64,000 nt of DNA from Enhygromyxa salina (GTDB lineage: Bacteria > Myxococcota_A > Polyangia > Nannocystales > Nannocystaceae), in NCBI RefSeq assembly GCF_002994635.1, contig NZ_PVNL01000041.1, forward strand, positions 1 through 64,000. The letters run 5' to 3'. The notes beneath the pieces are model-generated. The model worked only from the letters and a program-made list of their open reading frames with translations, had not been told where the DNA came from and ran no database searches. Positions within the stretch are counted from its first letter, which is position 1. Every line of letters starts with the position of its first letter. The translations under genes and the position numbers were made by a program. Of the stretch, positions 27,760 through 36,395 are shown in pieces.

Positions 27760-29682
27760 ATGAAGCTCCGTGATGAGTCCTACTCCCGTTCGCTGTTCGT
27801 CGTCAGCGCGCTCTTGATTGGCGCTTGCGGTGGAGATGACGTCTCGTCGAGTGCTGACTCGCTCGACTCGCTCACCTCCACTGCCGGAACCACCTCGGGC
27901 GAGAGCGCGGACGAGAGCGCGGGTGAGAGCATGGGTGACGGTGACGGTGACGGTGACGGGGATCCGGGGGACGGTGACGGGGATCCAGGGGACGGTGACG
28001 GGGATCCGGGTGACGGCGACGGCGACGGTGATGGCGACGGGGACGGCGACGGCGATGGGCTCTGCGCCGACGGAGAGATCATCTGCGAGGACGGCATCGC
28101 CAAGACCTGTGACGGCATGGGTGGGTTCAGCGAAGAGGTCCCCTGCGCCGACGAGTGCTCGGCAGATCTCGGCGGCTGCGTACTGTGTCTCCCGGGCACC
28201 GGCTACTGCGACGGCGACATGGCGTTCTCCTGCGACCCCGACGGCATGGGTCACACCATGGACGAGTGCGACAGCCTGCAGGGCATCATCTGCGATCCCG
28301 GGGACGGCGAGTGCGGCGGCAACTGTGACCCGGATACGCTCGGGTCCAGCTACATCGGCTGCGACTACTATCCAACGATTACGCCCAATCCGCTGCTGGA
28401 GAACTTCAACAGCTTCAGCTTCGCGGTCGCGGTCGCCAACACGACAAACGTCGACGCGAACGTGACGGTGACCCGCGGTCAGAACCAGATCTCGCAGACC
28501 ATGGTCGCGGCCAACAGCGTGCAGATCATCACCTTGCCGTGGGTCGACCAGCTGCGCACGGGCGGCAACAACAGCGGGGTCAGCAAGATCGTGACCGACG
28601 GCGCCTACCGACTTCGCTCGACCGAGCCGGTCACGGTGTACCAGTACAACCCGCTGCAATACACCGCCAACAACCAGTTCTCGTACACCAATGACGCGAG
28701 CTTGCTGCTGCCGTACAACACCTGGCGCGACGAAGTCCGCGTGGTCGGGTGGAACCACTTCAGCTCGGCGCCAAACTGGTCGGCGTTCTACGCCGTGGTC
28801 GCGGCCAACGACGACACCGAGATCACGCTCGGGCCGTCGGCGACCGGTCAGTGGGTCAAGGCTGGCGCTGGCGTGCAGGCCAACGGCACGGGCAACGTGA
28901 CGCTCGACTCCAGCGACGTGCTGATCGTGTTCACGGCCAACGCCAACCAAAACGGTGCCTCGTACTCGGATCCCTCGGGCACGCTGGTGAGCGCGACCAA
29001 GCCGGTCCAGGTGATCGGCGGTCACAGCTGCGTGTACATCCCCGAGAACACGGGCTTTTGCGACCACATCGAGGCCTCGGTGCCGCCGCTCGAAGCGGTC
29101 GGCAAGGAGTACTACGTCACGGTCCCGCTGATTAACCCGCCCAACTCCACCAAGGCCCGCATGATTCGCGTGATTGCGACGGCGCCGAACACCACGGTCA
29201 CCTACACGCCAGCGGTCAACGGCGCGCCGACCATGCTCGCCAACGCTGGCGACGTGCTCACGATCGCCGCGAACTCGCAAGACTTCCGGATCAGCTCGGA
29301 CGAGAAGATCCTGGTGTCCGAGTACATGCAGGGTCAGGCCGCGGGCGGCAACAAGGGCGATCCGGCGATGACGCTGGCGGTCCCGGTCGAGCAGTACCGG
29401 ACCAACTATCTGATCCACGCGCCGACCAACTACACGAACAGCCTGGCCAACATCGTCGCGCCGGACGGCGCTGAGATCACGGTCGACGGTGTCGCGGTCA
29501 ACAACTGGACGGCGATCGGGGCCACCGGCTACTCGGTCGCGCGCGTGGTGCTGTCCAACCAGGGCGACGGCAACCACGAGCTCGACGGCAACAGCGAGTT
29601 CGGCGTCCAAGTCTACGGCTACGGCCAGTACACCAGCTACTGGTACCCGGGCGGCCAGGACCTCAACATCGTCCCGCAGTAG
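27760..29682 (+). CDS. IgGFc-binding-domain surface lipoprotein with Gly-Asp linker
   Basis: This 640-residue predicted lipoprotein has a signal peptide ending LLIGAC (Cys23). A Ser/Glu-rich spacer is followed by a Gly-Asp linker of GDGDGDP units (about residues 60-100) and then a Cys-rich segment to about residue 200 (CADGEIICEDGIAKTC...CLPGTGYCDGD). The long C-terminal beta-rich domain resembles the IgGFc-binding N-terminal family: FSFAVAVANTTNVDANVTVT, VDQLRTGG, YRLRSTEPVTVYQYNPLQYT, SDPSGTLVSATKPVQVIGGHSC and the closing YGQYTSYWYPGG. Such domains occur on surface and adhesin-like proteins of myxobacteria. The likely role is surface binding, with partner unknown. Confidence 0.8.
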   Translation: MKLRDESYSRSLFVVSALLIGACGGDDVSSSADSLDSLTSTAGTTSGESADESAGESMGDGDGDGDGDPGDGDGDPGDGDGDPGDGDGDGDGDGDGDGDGLCADGEIICEDGIAKTCDGMGGFSEEVPCADECSADLGGCVLCLPGTGYCDGDMAFSCDPDGMGHTMDECDSLQGIICDPGDGECGGNCDPDTLGSSYIGCDYYPTITPNPLLENFNSFSFAVAVANTTNVDANVTVTRGQNQISQTMVAANSVQIITLPWVDQLRTGGNNSGVSKIVTDGAYRLRSTEPVTVYQYNPLQYTANNQFSYTNDASLLLPYNTWRDEVRVVGWNHFSSAPNWSAFYAVVAANDDTEITLGPSATGQWVKAGAGVQANGTGNVTLDSSDVLIVFTANANQNGASYSDPSGTLVSATKPVQVIGGHSCVYIPENTGFCDHIEASVPPLEAVGKEYYVTVPLINPPNSTKARMIRVIATAPNTTVTYTPAVNGAPTMLANAGDVLTIAANSQDFRISSDEKILVSEYMQGQAAGGNKGDPAMTLAVPVEQYRTNYLIHAPTNYTNSLANIVAPDGAEITVDGVAVNNWTAIGATGYSVARVVLSNQGDGNHELDGNSEFGVQVYGYGQYTSYWYPGGQDLNIVPQ

Positions 29683-29740
29683 CGCGCCAACTGGGTTGGC
29701 ACGCGCGGGCGACCACCTACGCGCGTCGCCCGGTCGGATC

Positions 29741-29891
29741 ATGCCCAGGCCCGCGGGTGCCCTCGCAGCGGCGATCAACCCGCTCGCGCTGGAGATCTCC
29801 CGCCGGGCTTGTCGGCGACGTGCTCGGCATGGTCATCTCCTCGCTGACAGGCCCGCCACGCGCGGCGCCGCGCAACCGCTTCGAGCCATGA
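29741..29891 (+). pseudogene. Fossil C-terminus of a sodium:solute symporter, frameshifted
   Basis: Two reading frames here align with the end of the SSS symporter at 21967-23493. In frame one, 29774 onward gives AAAINPLALEI, matching AAMINPLELEI. After a frameshift near 29800, codons from 29805 to the TGA at 29889-29891 give GLVGDVLGMVISSLTGP...RFEP-stop, matching GLVVNVVAMVGFSLTGP...RFEL-stop. Only the last ~50 codons survive. The TGA overlaps the ATG of the following gene, so that gene was probably once coupled to a second symporter. Confidence 0.7.
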
Positions 29892-31336
29892 CTTCGACCC
29901 GCGTCACCCTCGTCTCCCTCGCGTGCCTGGCATGTCTGCCCACCTCGATCGGCTGCGCGCCGCAGGACGGCGGGCCGGAGCAGCGCCACGCCTACTACGA
30001 CGAGCCCCACCAGTTCCCGGTTGGTGTGCCCTACGCGGGCCCAGAGATCGAGACCGACACACCCGAGGCAGTGGCGAGCGCCGACGAGTGCGGTCGCGGT
30101 CGCGGCATCGATGCCGAGGGCAGCTGCGTTCGGCTGGTCACCCGTGAGCACGAATTTGGCGGGATGGTCCAGATCCCCGCGGGCGCGTTCATGCGCGGCG
30201 ACATCCCCTCGCGCTACGACGCCGGGCCCACGCGCGCGCGCGCCTATGCCCAACACGCCGGCCAGCCGCTGTTTCAGGACAACCTCCCCAGCTACTGGAT
30301 CGACGGCTACGAGATCTCGCGGCAGGCCTACGCCCAGTGCGTGGAGGACGGGACCTGCACGCTGCCGCAGTGCCTCGACGGCACCGACGGCAGCCCCACC
30401 GAGGCGCAGATCGGCACCGCGGATCTCGGCGCGTTTCCGCAGACCTGCGTGAGCCACGATCAGGCCCAGGCCTACTGCGAGTGGCGCGGCGCTCGGCTGC
30501 CGACCGAGGCCGAGTGGGAGTACGCGGCGCGCGGACCGGAAGGCTGGATCTACCCGTGGGGCCACGAATTCCGCGACGAGCTTGGGCTCGCGCTCGGGCC
30601 GGTCGGGTACGATCCGCTCGACATCAGCTACTTTGGGCTCAAGGGGTTCGGCGGCAACGCGATCGAGTGGGTCGCGGACGCGTACGAGGACGACGCCAAC
30701 CTCTCGCGCTACCTGGGCGGGACGTTCCGGCTGCCGACCGGGCCGCTGGCGCGCGCGTGGGCGGCCTGGAAGCAGGGCTTGTGCGGCGGCGAGGCCTGCG
30801 AGCTGGGCCAGCGCTACGTGGTCAAGGGCGGGCGCACGGGCGCGCGGGCGGGCGCCTGGCAGATCGCGCCGGGGCAGGCGATCGTGACCATGCCAACCAG
30901 CAACTTCGAGGGCGATCGCGCGATCGCTCAGCACCCGCGGCTGGGGTTTCGCTGCGCGGCCGACCTCGAGCCGGACCAGCCGAGCCTGACGGTGCCCGTG
31001 CCCGCGGTGCCGCTGCCGCTGTATCGCCAGCAGGGCGACTTCGACATGTTCCTGGCGGTCGCGGAGGTCGTGAACCGCGAAGAGGCGATCCGGTTTTGCA
31101 GTGTGCTGCGGGCGCCCGGGGATCCCGAGGAGCTGCCCGAGGGTGGCAACGGGTGGCGGCTGCCGACGCTCGAGGAGGTCCGGGCGGTGGCGCTGTGGTT
31201 TGGCGGGCCCGGGCCGTTCTGGGCGGCCGACGGCGCGATCGAGCAGACCTACGTGGACACGGAGACGGCCGAGTGGGGCCCCGTCGAAGCCGCCGATGAC
31301 GAGCCGCTGATGGCTCGCTGCATTCGCAGCCACTGA
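29888..31336 (+). CDS. FGE-sulfatase-fold lipoprotein
   Basis: This 482-residue predicted lipoprotein has a signal peptide ending LPTSIGC (Cys23). Its main domain (about residues 95-350) has the formylglycine-generating-enzyme fold: MVQIPAGAFMRGD, YWIDGYEISRQAYAQC, ARLPTEAEWEYAARG, YPWGHEF, FGGNAIEWVADAY, VVKGGRTGA and HPRLGFRC. A shorter C-terminal region (about 375-480) has EAIRFCSVLR...WRLPTLEEVRAVALWFGG and a closing MARCIRS, like the related DUF1566/Lcl C-terminal fold. Because it is exported and lipidated, and many FGE-fold proteins are not sulfatase activators, I do not assign sulfatase maturation. Its ATG lies on the stop codon of a symporter fossil. Confidence 0.75.
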   Translation: MTSTRVTLVSLACLACLPTSIGCAPQDGGPEQRHAYYDEPHQFPVGVPYAGPEIETDTPEAVASADECGRGRGIDAEGSCVRLVTREHEFGGMVQIPAGAFMRGDIPSRYDAGPTRARAYAQHAGQPLFQDNLPSYWIDGYEISRQAYAQCVEDGTCTLPQCLDGTDGSPTEAQIGTADLGAFPQTCVSHDQAQAYCEWRGARLPTEAEWEYAARGPEGWIYPWGHEFRDELGLALGPVGYDPLDISYFGLKGFGGNAIEWVADAYEDDANLSRYLGGTFRLPTGPLARAWAAWKQGLCGGEACELGQRYVVKGGRTGARAGAWQIAPGQAIVTMPTSNFEGDRAIAQHPRLGFRCAADLEPDQPSLTVPVPAVPLPLYRQQGDFDMFLAVAEVVNREEAIRFCSVLRAPGDPEELPEGGNGWRLPTLEEVRAVALWFGGPGPFWAADGAIEQTYVDTETAEWGPVEAADDEPLMARCIRSH

Positions 31337-31399
31337 GCAGGGATCAGGCGCTCGGGTCGGACTCGGCTGGACGCGCGGAAGCACCTACTATCTCGGGCG

Positions 31400-32014
31400 A
31401 TGCTCAGGGCAACGCGAGAAACTGTTTTCAGCTCGGGCGAGACTTCTCGCCCGCTTGCGGACCGCGTTCGGGGACTGGTTCAGCTTGGGAAGCGGACTGG
31501 TTTCAGTGTGGGGGTGGTGCTGACGCTCGCGGGGTGTCCGGGGCCCAGCGGCGCGGCGGACACGGCCGCGAAGACGGCAACGAACACGGCAACGAAGACC
31601 GAGGCCGAGCCGGCGCCTGCAGACAAGCCCGAGCCCGTGGCCGCGCCCGAGCCCGAGGCGAACGACGGCTTCAGCAGCCTCGAGCCTGCGGCGCCTGGAC
31701 CCCTGCCGGCCTGGTTCAGCGTGGATGCGTTCGAGCACGCCAAGGTCATTCGGCAAGACGAGCGCTCGAGCCCGCTGCCGACCGGCCAGTCCGCGACGAT
31801 GATCGTGCTCGAGCTGACCGCCGGGACCACCCCTGCGCAGTGCCTGGAGGCCGCCAAGACCAAGCTGGGCGAGTCGATCTCGGAGCTGCCCGAGCCCACC
31901 ACGACGCCGCAGGGCTACCTGACGATCAAGGGCAAGACGAGCGAGTACGAGTACACGGTCGTGTGTGGGATCGCCAAGGCCACGCCAACCATGTTCCTGA
32001 GCGTGGTCCAGTGA
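31400..32014 (+). CDS. Hypothetical lipoprotein
   Basis: This 204-residue protein has a lipobox VLTLAGC at Cys46, preceded by an unusually long N-terminal region (MLRATRETVF...), so the true start may be an internal non-ATG codon that I cannot identify. After the Cys comes an Ala/Thr/Glu/Pro-rich spacer (residues 50-95), then a ~105-residue domain (FSVDAFEHAKVIRQDE...MIVLELTAGTTPAQCLEAAKTKLG...YTVVCGIAKATPTMFLSVVQ). No family recognised. Its stop overlaps the GTG of the FAH-family gene by 4 bases. Confidence 0.65.
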   Translation: MLRATRETVFSSGETSRPLADRVRGLVQLGKRTGFSVGVVLTLAGCPGPSGAADTAAKTATNTATKTEAEPAPADKPEPVAAPEPEANDGFSSLEPAAPGPLPAWFSVDAFEHAKVIRQDERSSPLPTGQSATMIVLELTAGTTPAQCLEAAKTKLGESISELPEPTTTPQGYLTIKGKTSEYEYTVVCGIAKATPTMFLSVVQ

Positions 32015-32856
32015 GGGGGACCCAGGCCGCGCTGTGGCTCGCGCGGACGCCCGAGGGATCGTGGCGGTGTCGGACCAGCGGCGAGGCGCCGGGGCCGAGC
32101 ACGGCGTGGGAGCCGATCGCGGATCCCTTTGGTCACGCGAGCGCCGACGCGAGCGATCCAGCCACGCTCGCGGGTGAGGCCGACGCCCTCGGTCCGGCGC
32201 GCACGCTGGTCGGGCTGCGGCTGCTCCCACCTTGCTCGCCGCAGAAGGTGTTCGGGATCGGGCGCAACTATCGAGCCCACGCGCACGAGCTCGGCAACGA
32301 GGTCCCGACGACGCCGCTGTGCTTCTTGAAGGCGCCGTCTTGCCTGATCGTGTCCGGCGACGCGCTGGCGCTGCCGCGTGGGTACGAGCGGATCGACATG
32401 GAGGCCGAGCTGGTCGTGGTGGTCGGCCAGCGAGCGCGCGCGGTCGCGGCCGCCGACGCGTGGCAGCATGTCGCCGGGTACCTGCTCGGCAACGACGTGT
32501 CGTGCCGGGATCTTCAGCATCGTGACAAGCAGTGGACGCGGGCCAAGGGTCTCGATGGGTTCGGGCCGGTCTCACCGTTCATGCGGCTGGTCGCGCCGGG
32601 CTGGTCGCTGCCGGTCAGCGAGCTCGAGATCCTCGGGTATCTCGACGACGTGCCCGTGCAGCGAGGGTGGGTGGCCGACATGATCTTCTCGATCCCCGCG
32701 CTGATCGAGCACCTGTCGGAGGGGATGACGCTCGAGCCCGGAGATCTCATCTTCACGGGCACGCCGGCCGGGGTGGCGGCGCTCTCGCCTGGGCAGGTGG
32801 TTCGCGTCGAGCTCGCCGGGCTCGACCTCGGGCGGTTGGTGACGCCGATTACCTGA
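32011..32856 (+). CDS. Fumarylacetoacetate hydrolase (FAH) family protein
   Basis: This 281-residue member of the FAH superfamily has KVFGIGRNYRAHAHELGNEVP, which is the start of the catalytic domain. It is followed by FLKAPSCLIVSGD, the IDMEAELVVVVG metal-ligand Glu pair, GYLLGNDVSCRDLQ with the metal Asp, KGLDGFGPVSPF, and TLEPGDLIFTGTPAGVAALSPG at the end. Members cleave carbon-carbon bonds in beta-diketo or related acids (acylpyruvases, oxaloacetate decarboxylases, homoprotocatechuate pathway enzymes); substrate not evident. An N-terminal ~75-residue extension precedes the core. GTG 32011 overlaps the upstream stop and is the most likely start. Confidence 0.85.
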   Translation: MRGTQAALWLARTPEGSWRCRTSGEAPGPSTAWEPIADPFGHASADASDPATLAGEADALGPARTLVGLRLLPPCSPQKVFGIGRNYRAHAHELGNEVPTTPLCFLKAPSCLIVSGDALALPRGYERIDMEAELVVVVGQRARAVAAADAWQHVAGYLLGNDVSCRDLQHRDKQWTRAKGLDGFGPVSPFMRLVAPGWSLPVSELEILGYLDDVPVQRGWVADMIFSIPALIEHLSEGMTLEPGDLIFTGTPAGVAALSPGQVVRVELAGLDLGRLVTPIT

Positions 32857-32862
32857 GCGGGC

Positions 32863-34560
32863 TCATGAGCCGATGAGCGGGCAGTCGAGATCGGCGCAAT
32901 CCGAGAGCTCGCAGCTTGCCGAGATCCGTGTGCCGTCGGGTGTGGGGACGCCATGCCGACGAACGAGCACAAACTCGAGATTGACATGTTGATCCGCGCA
33001 CTCGTCGCTCAGGTTGTCGTTGGGGTCGGCGGTCTGGCTTCCGTCGGGATCGACGAGTGACACGTAACAGACGTCGACCCCGGCGGGGAGCTGATAGGTC
33101 TGGGTGTCGGGGTCGATCACGTAGCTCCCGTCGGCGGCGCGCTCACATGCCTGCACGCGCTCGGTGTCGTCGTTGCCGGGGGGATCTTGCTCGATGACGC
33201 AGCTGGGCTCGAGCTGGGGGGTGGAGAGGTCGGCATCGGCGACGCAGCGATTGAAGCAAATCGGCTCGAACTGAGCGGTGATGCGCTCGCCGAGATCGGC
33301 GAGCGTCGCCGAAAAATCGTCGTCGCAGATCGAGTACAGACCCAGCGGATCGATCGCCTCGGCGAGCGCGCGCATGCGGACCGGGGGCACAGCTGCCTGT
33401 CCGTCGGCGCCGGTACAGCCGGGCCCGATCCCATAGTCGAGCTGGTATTCGGCGTCGCTGGCCTCGGCGTAATTGACGGACCAATTTTCACCCGCACCCT
33501 CGACGCCGCCGATCACGGCCAGGATCAGCTCGTTCTCGGCGTCGAGCTCCTGCTTTTGTTGCTCGAGCCCTTTGAGCAATCCGACGTAGCGGCTGAGCGG
33601 ATGCAGCACGGCTTGTGAGTCGCTCGAGATCTCACCGTTGATGTCCTTGTTGGTCGGCTCGCAGCCGTCGTAGCCGCTGGGGTCCCCCGTGCAGCTGACC
33701 CCGGCGTTCCAGCACACCGCCGAGCTCGGAAACTGCGCGGCCGGGTCCGACCAGAACACCTTGTTGCCGTCTTGCTCGAAGATCTCGGCGAATGACTTGT
33801 TGTAGGAGCAATCGGCCTCATCGCTGAGCACGACCACGGCCAACACGGCGTCCGCCCGCATGAAGCCATAGTTACCAGGCTCGTCGGGGGTCTGGGCGCG
33901 GATCAGGGCCAGGTACATGGACTCGAGCGGGGACTCGAAGCCGCAGCCGTTGATCCCCTGCGGGGCGAAGCACCGAAACGCGTCGACCGGATCGGTCGTC
34001 GACGGCAGATTGCTGACCCCCTCGACGCGCTCGATCCAGCGGCGCGGCGCGGGCGTGTCGTCGACCGCGGTGGTCGTGGGGGAGATCGCCAGGTCGTCGC
34101 TGAGCAGCGAGCACTGGTCACTGCAGGCCAGATCGCGGACGTCGAGGTCGAGCGCCGCGTTGCTGAATTCGTCGAGCCTGGTCGTGCACGAGCTCAGCAC
34201 GAAGTTGCCGGCCTCTGGGGTCGTCGCGCCCGGCGGACACCAGGGGTTGCCGCTGTCGGTGGTCGTGAACGCAATCCGGTAGTTGGCCTGCGCGGCGTCG
34301 AGCCTGGTGAACAGCTCGGCGATTGCGTCGTTGAGCAGGACCTGGGCCTGGGCCATCGTCGCGGTGTTGTCGATCACGAACAGGATGTCGACGTTCCTGG
34401 AGTGCGAGAGCTGCGGCTGGATCTCGAGGCGAAACTCGTCACCGCACAGCGGGGGCGTGGGCGCTTGATCCGTCGGGTCCCCGCCGGGGCAGGCCGAGAG
34501 CGCAAACGGAGCGAGGATGAGCGCGCTCGCAGCCGCGTAACGCAGCAAGGAGTGAACCAT
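32863..34560 (-). CDS. von Willebrand factor A-domain lipoprotein
   Basis: This 565-residue predicted lipoprotein has a signal peptide ending FALSAC (Cys24). The vWA domain starts near residue 52 with VDILFVIDNTATMAQAQ; the metal-ion-dependent adhesion site is DNTAT rather than the classical DxSxS, a conservative change. It continues with YRIAFTTTD and ADAVLAVVVLSDEADCS, typical vWA strands. Many paired Cys (about 20) suggest disulfides, and the C-terminal ~130 residues are Cys- and Asp-rich. It probably binds a partner at the cell surface. ATG 34560 puts the lipobox at normal distance. It converges with the FAH gene, 6 bp apart. Confidence 0.75.
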   Translation of the reverse strand: MVHSLLRYAAASALILAPFALSACPGGDPTDQAPTPPLCGDEFRLEIQPQLSHSRNVDILFVIDNTATMAQAQVLLNDAIAELFTRLDAAQANYRIAFTTTDSGNPWCPPGATTPEAGNFVLSSCTTRLDEFSNAALDLDVRDLACSDQCSLLSDDLAISPTTTAVDDTPAPRRWIERVEGVSNLPSTTDPVDAFRCFAPQGINGCGFESPLESMYLALIRAQTPDEPGNYGFMRADAVLAVVVLSDEADCSYNKSFAEIFEQDGNKVFWSDPAAQFPSSAVCWNAGVSCTGDPSGYDGCEPTNKDINGEISSDSQAVLHPLSRYVGLLKGLEQQKQELDAENELILAVIGGVEGAGENWSVNYAEASDAEYQLDYGIGPGCTGADGQAAVPPVRMRALAEAIDPLGLYSICDDDFSATLADLGERITAQFEPICFNRCVADADLSTPQLEPSCVIEQDPPGNDDTERVQACERAADGSYVIDPDTQTYQLPAGVDVCYVSLVDPDGSQTADPNDNLSDECADQHVNLEFVLVRRHGVPTPDGTRISASCELSDCADLDCPLIGS

Positions 34561-34637
34561 GGGGTGACGGTAACACAGGGCCGCCACACCCGAGTGATCT
34601 GCTTGCCTCGGTTCCCATGGCGTGCCAGGTTGCGCCC

Positions 34638-35579
34638 GTGAAGCCTCTGCGCCCAGTCGTGATGTTACTGGCAATGACGCTGACGGGCTGCGGCGCCGAA
34701 CAAGACGGCTGGACCCGGGTGGTCGAGCTCGGTGAGGGCGACGACCAGCTCTACTCGATCGTCCACGTCGATCCGCTCACCGATAGCTGCGTCGCCGTCA
34801 CGCTCCGTGGTCCGGCGTCCACCTATCCGCCCGACGAGGATCTCGACGTTCGCGTCAAAGGTGCGGACCTGGTCGTGTGGTCCGCCAACGGCATGGGCAT
34901 GGGGGGCCGAGCCTGCACGAATGGGTTCATGACGACCGGCGGGACGACGGCCCGCGGCCAGGTCGAGTTCGAGGACTTCGTGGGCGCCGCTGACAGCAGG
35001 GTGCCGTGTCGGATCAGCTTCGAGCTCACGATCGCGGCGTTCGATGGCCAGACCTATGAGATCTCCGCCCGCGAGTTTCCGATCCTCGATGTCGGGTGCC
35101 CACGGCCGGGCGTCTATGCCAGCGAGCACCTGGATCTCGACGCGGCATATGGGGTTCACAATGGCGTGGGTAATCTGGTCATCGCGAGCTGGGATCCACA
35201 GCATGAGGCCTGCGTGTGGGCGCGGTTTCTGAGCTCCAATGACGCGACCCCCCCCAAGAGTGAGGTCGAGGTCGTGAACCCCTGGGTTTATGGCGGTCTG
35301 CGGTTTGGCCTGATGGAGCGCGAGCGGTGCGTGGCCAGCGAGCTCGTCGTGCCGCCGATCGACCCGCCCTACGACTCGGACTCGGCCCCGGCGCTGCGCT
35401 CGTCTGGGAGCTTGTCGTTCGTGACCAGCGAGATACAGGAGCTCGCGGGTGGGCAGCTGTTGGTCCCGTGCACGCTGGATGTCGATCTCTCGCTTCAATC
35501 GCTGGGTCGGTATCAGTGGACCCCCGACGACGTCGGGATGCGGGAGTCGGGGGTCGTCGTGGCTGGCGCCTGTGAGTGA
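34638..35579 (+). CDS. Hypothetical lipoprotein
   Basis: This 313-residue protein has a compact signal peptide ending LTLTGC (Cys18) when started at GTG 34638; an ATG at 34617 would add seven residues. The mature part looks like two similar beta-rich halves. Both begin with a segment about an effect and value (YSIVHVDPLTDSCVAVTLRG; LVIASWDPQHEACVWARFLS), both contain later Cys pairs, and each half ends with a strand-rich VPCRISFELTIAAFDG / LVPCTLDVDLSLQSLG segment. This suggests an internal duplication. The function is unknown. It is divergent from the vWA lipoprotein. Confidence 0.65.
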   Translation: MKPLRPVVMLLAMTLTGCGAEQDGWTRVVELGEGDDQLYSIVHVDPLTDSCVAVTLRGPASTYPPDEDLDVRVKGADLVVWSANGMGMGGRACTNGFMTTGGTTARGQVEFEDFVGAADSRVPCRISFELTIAAFDGQTYEISAREFPILDVGCPRPGVYASEHLDLDAAYGVHNGVGNLVIASWDPQHEACVWARFLSSNDATPPKSEVEVVNPWVYGGLRFGLMERERCVASELVVPPIDPPYDSDSAPALRSSGSLSFVTSEIQELAGGQLLVPCTLDVDLSLQSLGRYQWTPDDVGMRESGVVVAGACE

Positions 35580-35640
35580 GTCAGCGGGCACTCAATCTGG
35601 CGTCGCTGACATGGCTGCCCCGATGTGGCTAGGGCTAGGG

Positions 35641-36264
35641 CTAGGGCGCAGCATCGTCGGGGATCGAGTCCGGGTTGCCGAGCGCCATCAGGTAGCTCAG
35701 CGTGATCAGGGCGCAGGTCTTGGTGACCGGACCGGTGCAGCCCTCCGAGCGCAGCGCGGGCGGGTCGGTGCCAAGCAGCACGGCGTTCGGTCCCGACGTC
35801 TCCGTTGCGATCGCGCCGTCAGCTGCGAACTCCACCCGCACGCTCAGCTTGGGCAGCGTCAGCGATCCGCCCGTCTCAGTCAGGACCATGCCCGTGGGGC
35901 CGTCACTCGCGATCACCGACCCGTCGGGCTGCACGGACATCATCGAGACGCCGTCGGGGTCGAACAGCTGCCCGTCGGGAGAGATCGTGCCAAACGGAGT
36001 CCCCGCCAGGGTCACGGGTCCGGTTGCGAGCAGCTCGATCGCCCGGTCTTCGTGGCCGACGCGCATGATCTTGGCGGCGCCGAGCGTGAGGACGTCGGCG
36101 CTGGTCTCTGCCTGCGCGGGTGGGGCTTCGCCCGACTCGGGCTTGGCTTTCGCGGGCTGCTCCTTCGCGGCCCCCTGACCCTCGTCGGCCGGTTTGGCGC
36201 AACCCGAGAGCGCCAAGCCGAGCGCCAAGGCTGGCCAGATGTCGCGCGCCCGCAGGCTGCTCAC
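35641..36264 (-). CDS. Hypothetical lipoprotein
   Basis: This 207-residue protein, read from GTG 36264, gives a short classical signal peptide ending LALSGC. An ATG at 36315 would add 17 residues including a Cys and is less likely. A Lys/Glu/Pro/Ala-rich spacer precedes a beta-rich C-terminal domain with repeated Gly-Asp turns (FGTISPDGQLFDPDGVSMMS, VQPDGSVIASDGPTG). No family is recognised. The stop codon lies inside three tandem CTAGGG units (35629-35646). Confidence 0.6.
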   Translation of the reverse strand: MSSLRARDIWPALALGLALSGCAKPADEGQGAAKEQPAKAKPESGEAPPAQAETSADVLTLGAAKIMRVGHEDRAIELLATGPVTLAGTPFGTISPDGQLFDPDGVSMMSVQPDGSVIASDGPTGMVLTETGGSLTLPKLSVRVEFAADGAIATETSGPNAVLLGTDPPALRSEGCTGPVTKTCALITLSYLMALGNPDSIPDDAAP

Positions 36265-36344
36265 GGGCGGGGCTTTGGTCGGGTACTGGAGGGTTCGCCT
36301 GCAGCGAAGCATCATCGACGCACGTTATCACGCGGGCACGCGAC

Positions 36345-36395
36345 GGGCTCAGAACCGGTAGGGGCTCAGAACCGGTAGGGGCTCAGAACTCGTAG
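36345..36395. repeat. 17-bp tandem repeat, three copies, reaching into a gene end
   Basis: GGGCTCAGAACCGGTAG occurs at 36345 and 36362, and with two changes at 36379. The third copy contains the stop codon (minus strand, 36383-36385) and the last residues of the neighbouring gene, so the repeat probably arose by duplicating that gene's 3' end. Confidence 0.85.

Noticed and set aside
27358..29778. 806-residue minus-strand open frame opposite the IgGFc-like lipoprotein
   Set aside because: It is Arg/Val/Asp/His-biased, has no domain, and is the mirror of a well-supported lipoprotein. Long antisense frames are expected at this GC content.
29888..31336. Aerobic formylglycine-generating enzyme serving the sulfatase at 53 kb
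   Set aside because: The protein is a lipoprotein outside the cytoplasm, 22 kb away, and a dedicated anaerobic maturase sits beside the sulfatase.
35629..35646. Telomere-like CTAGGG x3
   Set aside because: Only three units in the middle of a chromosome-like region overlapping a stop codon; best seen as chance or slippage.
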